Part shown: in pieces, positions 16,533 through 24,845 of the stretch
Layout of the letters: each line of letters begins with the position of its first letter
How positions within the stretch are numbered: position 1 is the stretch's first letter
From: an uncultured archaeon
GTDB taxonomy: Archaea > Halobacteriota > Methanosarcinia > Methanosarcinales > Methanoperedenaceae
Direction of reading: 5' to 3'
Assembly: GCA_902384525.1 (NCBI GenBank)
Contig: CABMCA010000068.1
Span: forward strand, 1-49,566
DNA: 49,566 bases
Program-made: the position numbers and the translations under genes
The notes under the pieces: generated by a model
The model's database searches: none
Told to the model about the DNA's origin: nothing
What the model saw: only the letters and a program-made list of their open reading frames with translations

Positions 16533-16572
16533 TAGTTGAATCTACATTATAATAATCGTGTTTCAACAATTT
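16533..16572. repeat. Flanking direct repeat, copy 1
   Basis: A 40-bp repeat that matches copy 2 (17977-18016) at 37 of 40 positions. Its internal ends are inverted (GTTGAA ... TTCAAC). The GTG start codon of the ATPase gene (16558) lies inside it. Confidence 0.85.
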
Positions 16573-17979
16573 GTCAACCGCAAGGAAGAACTCAAATTTC
16601 TCAATAACAGATATGTTTCCAAATATCCTGAATTCATAATCCTCTACGGTAGGCGGCGCGTGGGGAAAACCGAGCTTATCAAAGAGTTCATCAAAAATAA
16701 GCCTTCAGTTTATTTCATGGCTGACAGGCAGATCGAAAGGGAAAACATAAGGCTTATGCAGAAAAGTATGGCTTCCTATCTCAAGGATTCTCTTTTTGAA
16801 AAAGTGCAGTTCAGGGATTATTTCGAATTATTTTCAGAATTTACTAAAAGAACCAGTGAGAGAGTTGTTTTTGTAATAGATGAGTTCCAGTACCTTTTAG
16901 AATCAAATAATGCGATCCCATCAATTTACCAGAAGCTATGGGATGAGATAATTTCAAAAACAAACGTTTTCATGATATTATGCGGCTCATCCATTTCAAT
17001 GATGGAAACCCTCATGGGTTATAAGAATCCCCTGTATGGCAGAAGAACAGGCCAGTGGAAAGTCGAAATGATGAAATTCAGGGATGCTGTTGGATTTTTG
17101 CCAAATTTTAGCCTGGAACAACAGATAGAAGCTTTTTCCATACTCGATGGGATACCGCTGTACCTGAAACAATTTGATGACACAAAATCAATACTGGAAA
17201 ATATCCGGGAAAAAATAATTGAAAAAGGTAACATCCTGAATATTGAGCCTGAATTCCTTTTGAAAGAAGAATTACGTGAACCAAGGAATTATTTTCTCAT
17301 TTTGAAAGCTATAAGTTTTGGGAATGCCAGATTCACAGAAATTGTAAATTATACCCGGCTTGATAAGACCCTTGTGTCAAAATACCTTGATAACCTTGCC
17401 CAGCTTCATATTATTGAAAAGATCTACCCGGTTACTTCGGTCAAAGAAAGGGCGAGGGATACAAGATATAGATTAGGGGATAATTTCTTTTCATTCTGGT
17501 TCAGGTTTATTTATCCGAACAGGTCAGAAATTGAAAGAGGCGAGATAGATCAGGTGATAGCTCTTATTCAAAAAGATCTCAATTCTTTTATGGGAAGAAA
17601 ATTCAAGAAAATATGCATGGAAGCCCTGATCGAACTGAACAACCAGGGATATCTGCCTTTCAAATTTAAGACAATAGGCGGATGGTGGCATAAAGATCAT
17701 GAGATAGATATTATTTTCATGAATGAAGATACAAAAGAAATGTGCTTTTGTGAATGCAAATGGCAAACGCCAAAAGTGGGTCTGGATGTGTTGAAAGAAC
17801 TCCTGGAAAAAGCAACATTCGTAGATTGGTTAAATAAAACAAGACAGGACTGCTATATAGTAATTTCAAAATCGGGTTTTACATCGACTGCGCAGGAATA
17901 TGCACTAAGTAATGGGGTGCTGCTTTTTGATATTGGAGATTTGGGAAATATTTTTGGGAACAATTATAGTAAAGATTAG
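16558..17979 (+). CDS. Archaeal AAA-type ATPase with C-terminal DUF234 domain
   Basis: A 473-residue P-loop ATPase of the archaeal ATPase family. FVNRKEELKFL opens the protein, the Walker A is YGRRRVGKTELI (about 28-40), Walker B is VVFVIDEFQYLLE, and sensor ILCGSSISMME follows. A winged-helix segment (about 255-300) and a C-terminal DUF234 domain with a PD-(D/E)XK-like pattern (HEIDIIF ... FCECKW) complete it. These genes are scattered and multicopy in archaea, and their roles are unclear. The start is GTG 16558. The whole gene is bracketed by two nearly identical 40-bp repeats. Confidence 0.85.
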   Translation: MFQQFVNRKEELKFLNNRYVSKYPEFIILYGRRRVGKTELIKEFIKNKPSVYFMADRQIERENIRLMQKSMASYLKDSLFEKVQFRDYFELFSEFTKRTSERVVFVIDEFQYLLESNNAIPSIYQKLWDEIISKTNVFMILCGSSISMMETLMGYKNPLYGRRTGQWKVEMMKFRDAVGFLPNFSLEQQIEAFSILDGIPLYLKQFDDTKSILENIREKIIEKGNILNIEPEFLLKEELREPRNYFLILKAISFGNARFTEIVNYTRLDKTLVSKYLDNLAQLHIIEKIYPVTSVKERARDTRYRLGDNFFSFWFRFIYPNRSEIERGEIDQVIALIQKDLNSFMGRKFKKICMEALIELNNQGYLPFKFKTIGGWWHKDHEIDIIFMNEDTKEMCFCECKWQTPKVGLDVLKELLEKATFVDWLNKTRQDCYIVISKSGFTSTAQEYALSNGVLLFDIGDLGNIFGNNYSKD

Positions 17980-18016
17980 TTGAATCTTGATTATAATAAT
18001 CGTGTTTCAACTATTT
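17977..18016. repeat. Flanking direct repeat, copy 2
   Basis: The second copy of the 40-bp repeat, differing from copy 1 at three positions. The ATPase stop TAG is its first three bases. Its last bases overlap the stop codon (18011-18013) of the converging YchF-like gene. Confidence 0.85.
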
Positions 18017-19183
18017 CACAGACACTATCTTCACAATATCCCCATTTTTTAACTCGTGTTTCTCCCCAAGCCTCATTTTGGTGCGCGCATCTACTGCATG
18101 GAGGAAACTCTTTCCGATATCTGTATGTATCATGAATGCAAGGTCTTTTGGCGTGCTGCCTTTTTTCATAATGAATGCATCGGGAAGTATTGTGCCCTTC
18201 TTATCTGTGAACCTGTTCTCATCTTCAACCGGATAAACAACGATCAGTTCAAGAAGCTTAAAAACCGTTTCATTGATGCATTTCTGGATACCTGTGCCGC
18301 CATTCTTCTTCAAAAGCAGCCGGATTTTTGATAACGCTTCTTTCTGGGCGCTGGTTAGGTTTGGTGATTCAACAAAATCAGCATCTCCGGGAATGTATTT
18401 TATGGCGCCGCTCTTATCTGCAAGGCGCAGCACAACTTCTGTTGCCCCGCTTACCGGGATAGCTCCCTTTTTCAAAAGGCGCTCGATATTTTCCTGTGAA
18501 GCAATATCTATCTTATTGGCTGCAATTATAAATGGCTTACTTTCAGCCCGGAGCATGTCAGAAAGCTCGATTATCTGCTCTTCTGTCCAGACCTGGGGCT
18601 TATCGCGCGGCAGTCTCATTCTTGAAAGAATGGTTCTGACGTGTGCTTCTGTTATTCCTGCGCCTTCAAGCTGTGCTGCGATAGTCTCTTCGATCTTTAG
18701 TCCTTCTGCATTTACCTTTCTTGAAAGCCTCTCCCAGTTGCGCTTCAGGATTCCTGCCATCCACATGGTTATCTCATGCGGAAGGAATTCTATATCTCCA
18801 AGCGGGTCATGCGAACCAACTGTAACGGGATTACCTTCTATATCAGTGCCGCCAGATGCATCTATTACATGGATTATGGCCTTTGCCTGCCTGAGATTAT
18901 CAAGAAATTCATTGCCAAGTCCCCTTCCTTTATGGGCATCAGGCACAAGACCCGCCACATCGATCATTTCAACCGGCACGAACCTCGCGCCTTCCCGGCA
19001 ATTACCGCAATCAAGTTTCAATTCCCTGCATGGGCATACAGTCCTCACATATGCCACACCATGATTCGCATCGATAGTGGTAAAAGGATAATTTGCTATC
19101 TCAACATTCGCAAGGGTTGCAGCTTTAAAAAATGTTGATTTTCCTGAGTTTGGTTTCCCGGCAAGAGCTATTGAAATGGACAT
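18011..19183 (-). CDS. Obg/YchF-family GTPase with TGS domain (archaeal)
   Basis: A 390-residue P-loop NTPase. Motifs are G1 GKPNSGKSTFF, the switch region YPFTTIDANHGVAYV, G3 DVAGLVPDAHKGRGLGNEFL and G4 ANKID. A Cys-rich CPCRELKLDCGNC insert follows the switch. The C-terminus has a TGS domain (SFLHAVDARTKMRLGEKHEL). It belongs to the OBG/YchF group linked to ribosome or translation control; nucleotide preference is not decided by sequence. Its 3' end abuts the repeat-flanked ATPase gene. Confidence 0.9.
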   Translation of the reverse strand: MSISIALAGKPNSGKSTFFKAATLANVEIANYPFTTIDANHGVAYVRTVCPCRELKLDCGNCREGARFVPVEMIDVAGLVPDAHKGRGLGNEFLDNLRQAKAIIHVIDASGGTDIEGNPVTVGSHDPLGDIEFLPHEITMWMAGILKRNWERLSRKVNAEGLKIEETIAAQLEGAGITEAHVRTILSRMRLPRDKPQVWTEEQIIELSDMLRAESKPFIIAANKIDIASQENIERLLKKGAIPVSGATEVVLRLADKSGAIKYIPGDADFVESPNLTSAQKEALSKIRLLLKKNGGTGIQKCINETVFKLLELIVVYPVEDENRFTDKKGTILPDAFIMKKGSTPKDLAFMIHTDIGKSFLHAVDARTKMRLGEKHELKNGDIVKIVSVK

Positions 19184-19238
19184 GCTACTAATACATATCT
19201 TTTAAACTTAACTTTTTTCTATATTGAATCGACAATAA

Positions 19239-20438
19239 ATGAACCAAAAAATTATATATCATATCCCACAACATTCCGTTATGCCAAACAAAAGATCAAT
19301 TTTCAAAGACCTGTTCGAAAAACGTAGAAGTCTGGCGGTGAAGCTGGGTCTTATCGGAGTGATCCTTATACTGGTCTCATTGCTCGCAAAGGAAATGTAC
19401 CCCGAGGAGTCAATGGGAATATCGCTTGTTCTTAATGTATTGATCGACTTGTTCGGCAAAGTGGGTGAAGCCTTCATCCTCTCAGGATTTGTGGTTTTCG
19501 TTCTGGAAGAGCATCCTCTGGCACTGATGGTGAAAGATGTATCAAAATCCATAATTGATGAGATCATTGACAGGCATTTTACGAGGAACGAATTGATAGG
19601 ATTTATATTAAAAGGTATAAAGAATTTAAATAAATATGAACATATTGATGATGAAATATACACATTGTATGAAAAATATGGGTTGCTTGAATTGACAGAT
19701 GAGCCAAGAAGGTCCAATGTCTCAATTATATTCAAGAAGGAAGGAGAAGTGGAAGGTGAAAAGGATAAGATAATTCTAAGCAGGATTTATGATTACAGGG
19801 CAACAAATGAAGCACAAGAGATTGGAAATTCAAAACTCATAAACAGGGACGGCCTTGTTGCATTTTTCGATTCTTCCATACCTCAATTAATGAATGAGAC
19901 CGAAGATGAGATATTGAAGAATATTATCCATAAATACCTGGATATTTCTTTCAAATTTTCCACCTCATTTGAAATAAGTGGATATATCTGCAATAAGGGT
20001 CTTTTGCCGCTTGAACCTGTTTTCTTAGATCGGAAAGATTTTGATCTTGAGAATTGCAGGCCAATAAATTATGGCAATAGTAAAGAGTTTCAGCCAGAAT
20101 TATATGTTGTATATGAGATAATAAGCCAGAGCGATGGAAATCGCCTCCTGAAATTGAATGCATATTTCAATGTCAAGATCCCTCCGAAAGAGTATATCGA
20201 ATTGTTTTTTGAAGTAAAGGGAATTGTATCTGATTATGATCTATGGACATATGAGTTCATATCATATACTAAAGGCGTTACATTTGAATTACAGTTAGGA
20301 GATGATTTTGAAACTAAAATAGAAGAGGTCTTGATCGGTGTTCCAAACCCCCCCATTAAATCAAACTCCAAATTGAAATATAATGGATGGATCATGCCGT
20401 TTTCATCGATATCAGGAACCTGGAGAAGAAGGATTTGA
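19239..20438 (+). CDS. Membrane-anchored protein of unknown function
   Basis: A 399-residue protein that I do not recognise. Residues about 35-52 (LGLIGVILILVSLLAKE) and about 78-96 (GEAFILSGFVVFVLEEHPL) are two membrane segments near the N-terminus. The remaining ~300 residues are soluble, with charged helices then beta-rich sequence, ending in GWIMPFSSISGTWRRR. A small N-terminal membrane anchor plus a cytoplasmic domain resembles sensor or effector layouts, but no motif supports a function. ATG 19281 (residue 15) is an alternative start. It diverges from the YchF-like gene. Confidence 0.7.
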   Translation: MNQKIIYHIPQHSVMPNKRSIFKDLFEKRRSLAVKLGLIGVILILVSLLAKEMYPEESMGISLVLNVLIDLFGKVGEAFILSGFVVFVLEEHPLALMVKDVSKSIIDEIIDRHFTRNELIGFILKGIKNLNKYEHIDDEIYTLYEKYGLLELTDEPRRSNVSIIFKKEGEVEGEKDKIILSRIYDYRATNEAQEIGNSKLINRDGLVAFFDSSIPQLMNETEDEILKNIIHKYLDISFKFSTSFEISGYICNKGLLPLEPVFLDRKDFDLENCRPINYGNSKEFQPELYVVYEIISQSDGNRLLKLNAYFNVKIPPKEYIELFFEVKGIVSDYDLWTYEFISYTKGVTFELQLGDDFETKIEEVLIGVPNPPIKSNSKLKYNGWIMPFSSISGTWRRRI

Positions 20439-20454
20439 TTGCCAGGTCAATAAA

Positions 20455-20820
20455 TTAAAGTATATCCTTTATTATATCAGCTGTCTTTTTAATTTGCCTG
20501 ATAATGGGGTCAAGACTCGCATCCTGTTCGGCCATAACGGAAATCAATGCCTTTGAACCTGCATAAGTTGTAATCAGCTTTCCGCCGTTATAATCTACTA
20601 TCACACGATTAGGATTGACTTTTTCAAGCTTATTAGTGGCCGTTTCAGCAGCCCGCAGCATGTTTGCTGACATCAGGGTAAGCATTTCCGATCCTTCGGT
20701 TGCATGTTCACCGATAAGATAACCATCACGACCTGCTAGTGCGATCATTTTCACCCCATTCATCTTCTTCAGGTCTAACAGGACTTTATTGTAAACATCC
20801 GACATTTTTCCTTCGGTCAT
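20455..20820 (-). CDS. Roadblock/LC7-domain protein
   Basis: A 121-residue single-domain Roadblock/LC7 (MglB-like) protein: VKMIALAGRDGYLIGEH, SANMLRAAETATNKLEKV, ISVMAEQDASLDPIIRQI. Family members dimerise and act as scaffolds or activators for small Ras-like GTPases. No GTPase gene is adjacent, so the partner is unknown. ATG 20820 follows GGGGT; ATG 20805 (residue 6), preceded by AAGGA, is equally possible. Confidence 0.85.
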   Translation of the reverse strand: MTEGKMSDVYNKVLLDLKKMNGVKMIALAGRDGYLIGEHATEGSEMLTLMSANMLRAAETATNKLEKVNPNRVIVDYNGGKLITTYAGSKALISVMAEQDASLDPIIRQIKKTADIIKDIL

Positions 20821-20931
20821 ATTTTACCCCAATAAGTCATATACCTGGGATGTTATAACCCTTTCGGGTCTGTCTAAAATTATTTGCTCATTAAAGTTTA
20901 TTTTTTAAGATATAATATGTCACAAAAGTAA

Positions 20932-21957
20932 TCAGGTATGTACTTTGACTTCATCAAGGAGGAATGGCGGATAAAAAACCCCATTTTCTGTGATAACAGC
21001 AGTCACATTCTCCATAGGAGTTGCGTCAAAGGCCGGATTATAAACATTTACCCCAAGAGGAGCTATCTGGTGCTTCCCAAAATACTTCAGTTCTTCAGGT
21101 TTTCTTAATTCGATCTCGATTTCATCTTCAAACCGTTCAAAATCAAATGTTGAAACAGGAGCCGCTACATAGAAAGGCACTTCGTGCTCTTTTGCAATGA
21201 CCGAATGTGTATATGTCCCGATCTTATTGAACACGGCATCCTGGGTGATCCTGTCTGCGCCTACAATGACTTTATCAATCATTCCTTTTCTCATCACATG
21301 ACCTGACATGCTGTCTGTGATAAGCGTTACCGGGATTTTATCTTCCATTAATTCCCATGTTGTTAGTCTGCTTCCCTGGTTTAGAGGCCGTGTCTCACAG
21401 GAAATGACTTTTATGTCTTTTCCCTGGGCGCGGGCAGAACGGATAACCCCAAGGGCAGTTCCCCAGTCCACACAGGCAAGCCTTCCAGCGTTACAATGTG
21501 TCATGACAGTATCCCCATCTTCAAGGAGCATAGCGCCATGCTCCCCAAGCTGCATGTTCTTTTCCACATCCTCATCAGCCATTGCTTTTGCCTCATCAAG
21601 CGCGAACATCCTTACTTCTTTGATGGTCTTTGCATCCTCGAATGCTCCCAATACGCGTTTAACTCCCCATGTAAGGTTTACTGCTGTGGGTCTTGTGGCG
21701 ATTATCGTATTTGCGGCATTCTGGATATCATCCATTGATCGATCCAATGAGCTGGCACTGCTTCGAAATGCAGCAAGAGCAACACCAAAACCTCCGGCAG
21801 CCCCGAGTGCAGGAGCGCCGCGGACGCGAAGAGATTTTATGGCTTCGCATAGTGAATCTATTGTAGAGCATTCTATGACTTTATATTCCGCAGGCAGAAG
21901 GGTCTGGTCTATCATCGTAATATTGTTGTTATTGTTATTCCAGTCTATTGTTCTCAT
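20932..21957 (-). CDS. mtnA: Methylthioribose-1-phosphate isomerase (MtnA/eIF2B-like)
   Basis: A 341-residue aldose-ketose isomerase that converts 5-methylthioribose 1-phosphate to 5-methylthioribulose 1-phosphate in methionine salvage. Motifs are RTIDW, LRVRGAPALGAAGGFG, MTHCNAGRLACVDWG with catalytic Cys155, ETRPLNQG, and KVIVGADRIT with catalytic Asp235. The start at ATG 21957 fits homologues (MRTI-W) and lies about 25 bases after TTTATTTAAA, as for a leaderless transcript; ATG 21975 would add six residues. In archaea the product could also feed other sugar-phosphate routes. Confidence 0.9.
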   Translation of the reverse strand: MRTIDWNNNNNNITMIDQTLLPAEYKVIECSTIDSLCEAIKSLRVRGAPALGAAGGFGVALAAFRSSASSLDRSMDDIQNAANTIIATRPTAVNLTWGVKRVLGAFEDAKTIKEVRMFALDEAKAMADEDVEKNMQLGEHGAMLLEDGDTVMTHCNAGRLACVDWGTALGVIRSARAQGKDIKVISCETRPLNQGSRLTTWELMEDKIPVTLITDSMSGHVMRKGMIDKVIVGADRITQDAVFNKIGTYTHSVIAKEHEVPFYVAAPVSTFDFERFEDEIEIELRKPEELKYFGKHQIAPLGVNVYNPAFDATPMENVTAVITENGVFYPPFLLDEVKVHT

Positions 21958-21980
21958 TGAAATCGTATTTATCATCAGGG

Positions 21981-21990
21981 TTTAAATAAA
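21981..21990 (-). promoter_or_regulatory. TATA box for mtnA
   Basis: TTTATTTAAA on the minus strand lies 24 bases upstream of ATG 21957, so transcription would start about at the start codon. It supports the shorter mtnA reading frame. Confidence 0.5.
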
Positions 21991-22004
21991 TTGCTTTTAA
22001 AGTG

Positions 22005-23150
22005 CTAATAAGACTGTATCCGTTTCGATAACTCAAGAATAATATCTGCCGCTCTCTGTGATCCTTTCATTTCCCGTGCATTTTCAGAATATTGCATTGC
22101 TTTTTCCTTATATTTTTTGTCATTCAACAGAAGGTTGATCTTTTCACAGAGAATTTCGCCGTTAAAGGATTCATAATCCAGTGTTTCGCACATCCCAAGT
22201 TCTTTCATCCTTTTTGCATTATATTCCTGTTCGATCTGTCCTTTAATGGGAATAATGAGGGCAGGTTTTCCAAGTGTCAATATTTCCATGGCGGTGCTAT
22301 GGCCTGCCTGGGCAATAACAAGTTGCGCCTCTGCCATGTAAGGAGATGGATCCTCGCAAAACCCCACAACGGTTGTGTTTTTTGGGATATTGTCATTTTT
22401 GAATTTGGCAAATACCAGGAATTTTATTTCGGGAAAACTGTCCGCGATCTTTAATATTCCATTAAAGATGGGGAGGCTGAATGAATGCCCGCTGAGAATG
22501 GTTAAGACGAATGGACTTTTTATGCCTGCTGGTTCAGGTTGCGAAGTTTCGTATTTAGCAGATACTACAGGCCCGACAAATCGTTGTTTTTTCATTACAT
22601 GAGGGCTTTTACTTAACGTATTAAGACAAACAGTATGGGGTGGTGCAAAATCAGGGATCAGGACTTCTTCGGCAAGCGCCATCGTAGTTTTAAGGGTAAG
22701 ATCCACTGGCTTCCCGACAAGGTTCAACAGGAATTTGCTTTCTTTGAAAAAAGACTCAATGCTTGTCTGGTTAGATATTATAATGCAGGGCAATCCGAGT
22801 TTGAAAGCCGCAAAAACTGAGGCGCCCCTGCCATCTGCAACCACGCATGTTGCAGAAAAATCCTTCATTATCTTTTTTTCCTGGGATATTATTCCTGAAT
22901 AATGAAATACTGAATTCGTACTTTGCGAAATTGTAGCTTTGAGGTCAAAGGCTCCGTCTTTTGCCGTCATTTCGAATTCTTTTTCAATTTCAATACAATC
23001 AAAACTCTTTTTCAGGCGATCCAGAGCATAACCATAACTCCCCATGAGAACATTGGCCCCGGCGCTTTTAAGTTTCGCGGCTACTGCCATATCCCTGCTT
23101 GAATGACCATAGCCTTCCCCGCATATTGAAAAATAAATATTGTGAACCAT
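22005..23150 (-). CDS. Glycosyltransferase, GT28/UDP-glycosyltransferase-like (GT-B fold)
   Basis: A 381-residue GT-B protein. The N-terminal IYFSICGEGYGHSSRDMAVA has the glycine-rich loop and the GHSSR motif of MurG-like acceptor domains. The C-terminal half has QLVIAQAGHSTAMEILTLGKP, equal to the donor-binding AGxxT-EAL-LGKP signature. It probably transfers a sugar to a lipid or surface glycan; the substrates are unknown. ATG 23150 is preferred to TTG 23183 because it avoids overlapping the upstream small gene, from which it is separated by seven bases. Confidence 0.8.
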   Translation of the reverse strand: MVHNIYFSICGEGYGHSSRDMAVAAKLKSAGANVLMGSYGYALDRLKKSFDCIEIEKEFEMTAKDGAFDLKATISQSTNSVFHYSGIISQEKKIMKDFSATCVVADGRGASVFAAFKLGLPCIIISNQTSIESFFKESKFLLNLVGKPVDLTLKTTMALAEEVLIPDFAPPHTVCLNTLSKSPHVMKKQRFVGPVVSAKYETSQPEPAGIKSPFVLTILSGHSFSLPIFNGILKIADSFPEIKFLVFAKFKNDNIPKNTTVVGFCEDPSPYMAEAQLVIAQAGHSTAMEILTLGKPALIIPIKGQIEQEYNAKRMKELGMCETLDYESFNGEILCEKINLLLNDKKYKEKAMQYSENAREMKGSQRAADIILELSKRIQSY

Positions 23151-23157
23151 GACATTC

Positions 23158-23403
23158 TTAGATTCGTTCTTCAAGTGTTCCAAGGCCCTTGATAAGACCC
23201 CACCATTCGAAAAAATCCTGGGTATCCCCTATTTCCCCTTTATCGAACTTTTTCTGGAATTCAGAGGATATCCTATGATATTTATCTTCGAACTGCTTTA
23301 TTTCCATCTTTGTAATTTTGATCTTAGATTCCAGAAGTATAATTTCCCTGTTTAATGAGTCCTTAATCAGTGGAACAGCATCTTCAGAAATAACAATATC
23401 CAT
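23158..23403 (-). CDS. Small conserved coiled-coil protein
   Basis: An 81-residue charged protein with a long predicted helix or coiled coil (residues about 15-60: REIILLESKIKITKMEIKQF) and a tail with DFFEWWGLIKG. I recall similar short archaeal proteins that often sit near toxin-antitoxin or PIN genes, but the function is unknown. It ends seven bases before the glycosyltransferase start, which suggests one transcript. Confidence 0.6.
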   Translation of the reverse strand: MDIVISEDAVPLIKDSLNREIILLESKIKITKMEIKQFEDKYHRISSEFQKKFDKGEIGDTQDFFEWWGLIKGLGTLEERI

Positions 23404-23581
23404 GATTTCTTATAGCAAGCTAAATGTATTAAGGCTTTTGATTGAGATTTTGAGGAAAAAATACGATCGTGCGGGGTATGCGAAATGCTGTAAATTCGCA
23501 TAATAAGTAGGAATCATCGGCAAGCAAAAAATGATAACCTCCTGCGCCAAATATACATTGTTGTAAAGGAGTGACAATAAA

Positions 23582-24424
23582 ATGAACCGGAAAATTGAAA
23601 GCATATTAAAAGGCAAACCAACACTGGAAGGCGCGGGAGTTCACCTGAAAAGGGCATTCGGTTATAATGAAGTGCCTGAACTTGATCCTTTCCTGCTTCT
23701 TGATGATTTCCATTCTGATAACCCTGATGACTATATCGCCGGGTTTCCCTGGCATCCGCACAGGGGTATTGAAACAGTGACATATATGCTGGAAGGCAGG
23801 GTGGAACATGGTGACAGCATGGGAAATAAAGGTGTGATCCTGCCAGGCGATGTGCAATGGATGACTGCCGGAAGCGGGATAATCCACCAGGAAATGCCAA
23901 AAGGACATAATGGGCATATGTGGGGTTTCCAGTTATGGGTGAATCTTCCATCCACTCATAAAATGATGGAACCAAGGTACAGGGAAGTAAAAAAGTCACA
24001 GATACCAGAAGTCGCGATAGATAAAAACGTTAAGATCAGGATCATTTGCGGGGAATTCGGGAACACAAAAGGACCGGTACAGGATATAGTGGTCGATCCT
24101 GAGTATCTTGATATTACGATGGCTCCTGGCTCGGAATTTGAGCATGTTATCAAGAGAGGGTACAGGGCATTCGCTTATGTGATCAAAGGAAGCGGATTTT
24201 TTGATGCGGATAAGAAAAAATCAACAGGCATCGAACATCTGGTAATTTTCAAAGATGGGGATAATGTGAAAATCACAGCAGGTGAAAAGAGCCTGCGTTT
24301 CCTCCTTGTATCGGGCAAACCTCTTGGCGAGCCTGTAGCATGGGCCGGGCCTATTGTTATGAACACACAGGAGGAACTGTATATAGCTTTTGAGGAATAC
24401 CGCAATGGTACGTTTATCAAATAA
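23582..24424 (+). CDS. Pirin-family cupin protein
   Basis: A 280-residue bicupin. The N-terminal cupin has the metal ligands in WHPHRGIETVTYMLEGRVEH and SGIIHQEMP. Known prokaryotic pirins have quercetinase activity or bind other enzymes; the archaeal role is unknown. A strong GGAGTGA ribosome site precedes ATG 23582. Confidence 0.92.
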   Translation: MNRKIESILKGKPTLEGAGVHLKRAFGYNEVPELDPFLLLDDFHSDNPDDYIAGFPWHPHRGIETVTYMLEGRVEHGDSMGNKGVILPGDVQWMTAGSGIIHQEMPKGHNGHMWGFQLWVNLPSTHKMMEPRYREVKKSQIPEVAIDKNVKIRIICGEFGNTKGPVQDIVVDPEYLDITMAPGSEFEHVIKRGYRAFAYVIKGSGFFDADKKKSTGIEHLVIFKDGDNVKITAGEKSLRFLLVSGKPLGEPVAWAGPIVMNTQEELYIAFEEYRNGTFIK

Positions 24425-24428
24425 GTTC

Positions 24429-24455
24429 GTTTTTTTCTTAATCCTACCTTTTTTG
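24429..24455 (+). terminator. T-rich tract after pirin
   Basis: Two T-runs (TTTTTTT and TTTTTT) follow the pirin stop within 30 bases. Oligo-T tracts alone terminate transcription in archaea. Confidence 0.45.
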
Positions 24456-24480
24456 CTCGTTTCACTAAGGCCTTAACTTA

Positions 24481-24611
24481 GAACCTATCCGAAAAGTTGA
24501 AACCACAAAGAACACAGAGAGCGCAGAGATTTTTAAACATGTCTCTGTGTTCTCTGTGATCTCTGTGGTTCATTCGGAAATATAATATTGATTGATTTTT
24601 CGGATAGGCTC
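24481..24611. mobile_element. MITE-like element with 15-bp terminal inverted repeats
   Basis: GAACCTATCCGAAAA at 24481-24495 and its reverse complement at 24597-24611 match at 14 of 15 positions. Within lie hairpin arms 24501-24529 and 24542-24570 (25 of 29 paired, built of CACAGAGA-like units). There is no protein. The 131-bp size, terminal inverted repeats and internal palindrome fit a non-autonomous transposable or REP-like element between pirin and the surface protein gene. Confidence 0.6.
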
Positions 24612-24845
24612 TTAATAGCTTAATCTTCGTGAAGGCAATGGCAATCAAATTCCGTAACGCATTTTTTCTGCAGTTTTTCTTTAATACCCGATAAAATTCA
24701 AATTTGGTCACATTGTAAAATTTTTATGTTGCTGAAGAAACTATATATATCATCATAACCATGATAATCCAAATGTAAGTTTTGTGGGTAGGCCATGAAA
24801 TTTATAATTATGGTGTTATTTAAAAATACGGAGGAAATGGTATTA

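Noticed and set aside
16533-18016. The 40-bp repeats as part of a CRISPR array
   Set aside because: Only two copies exist, 1,444 bp apart, with a gene between them and no spacers.
24478-24711. 77-codon minus-strand frame after pirin
   Set aside because: Its middle is translation of the CACAGAGA hairpin (NHRDHREHRD type sequence), a common artefact of such repeats.
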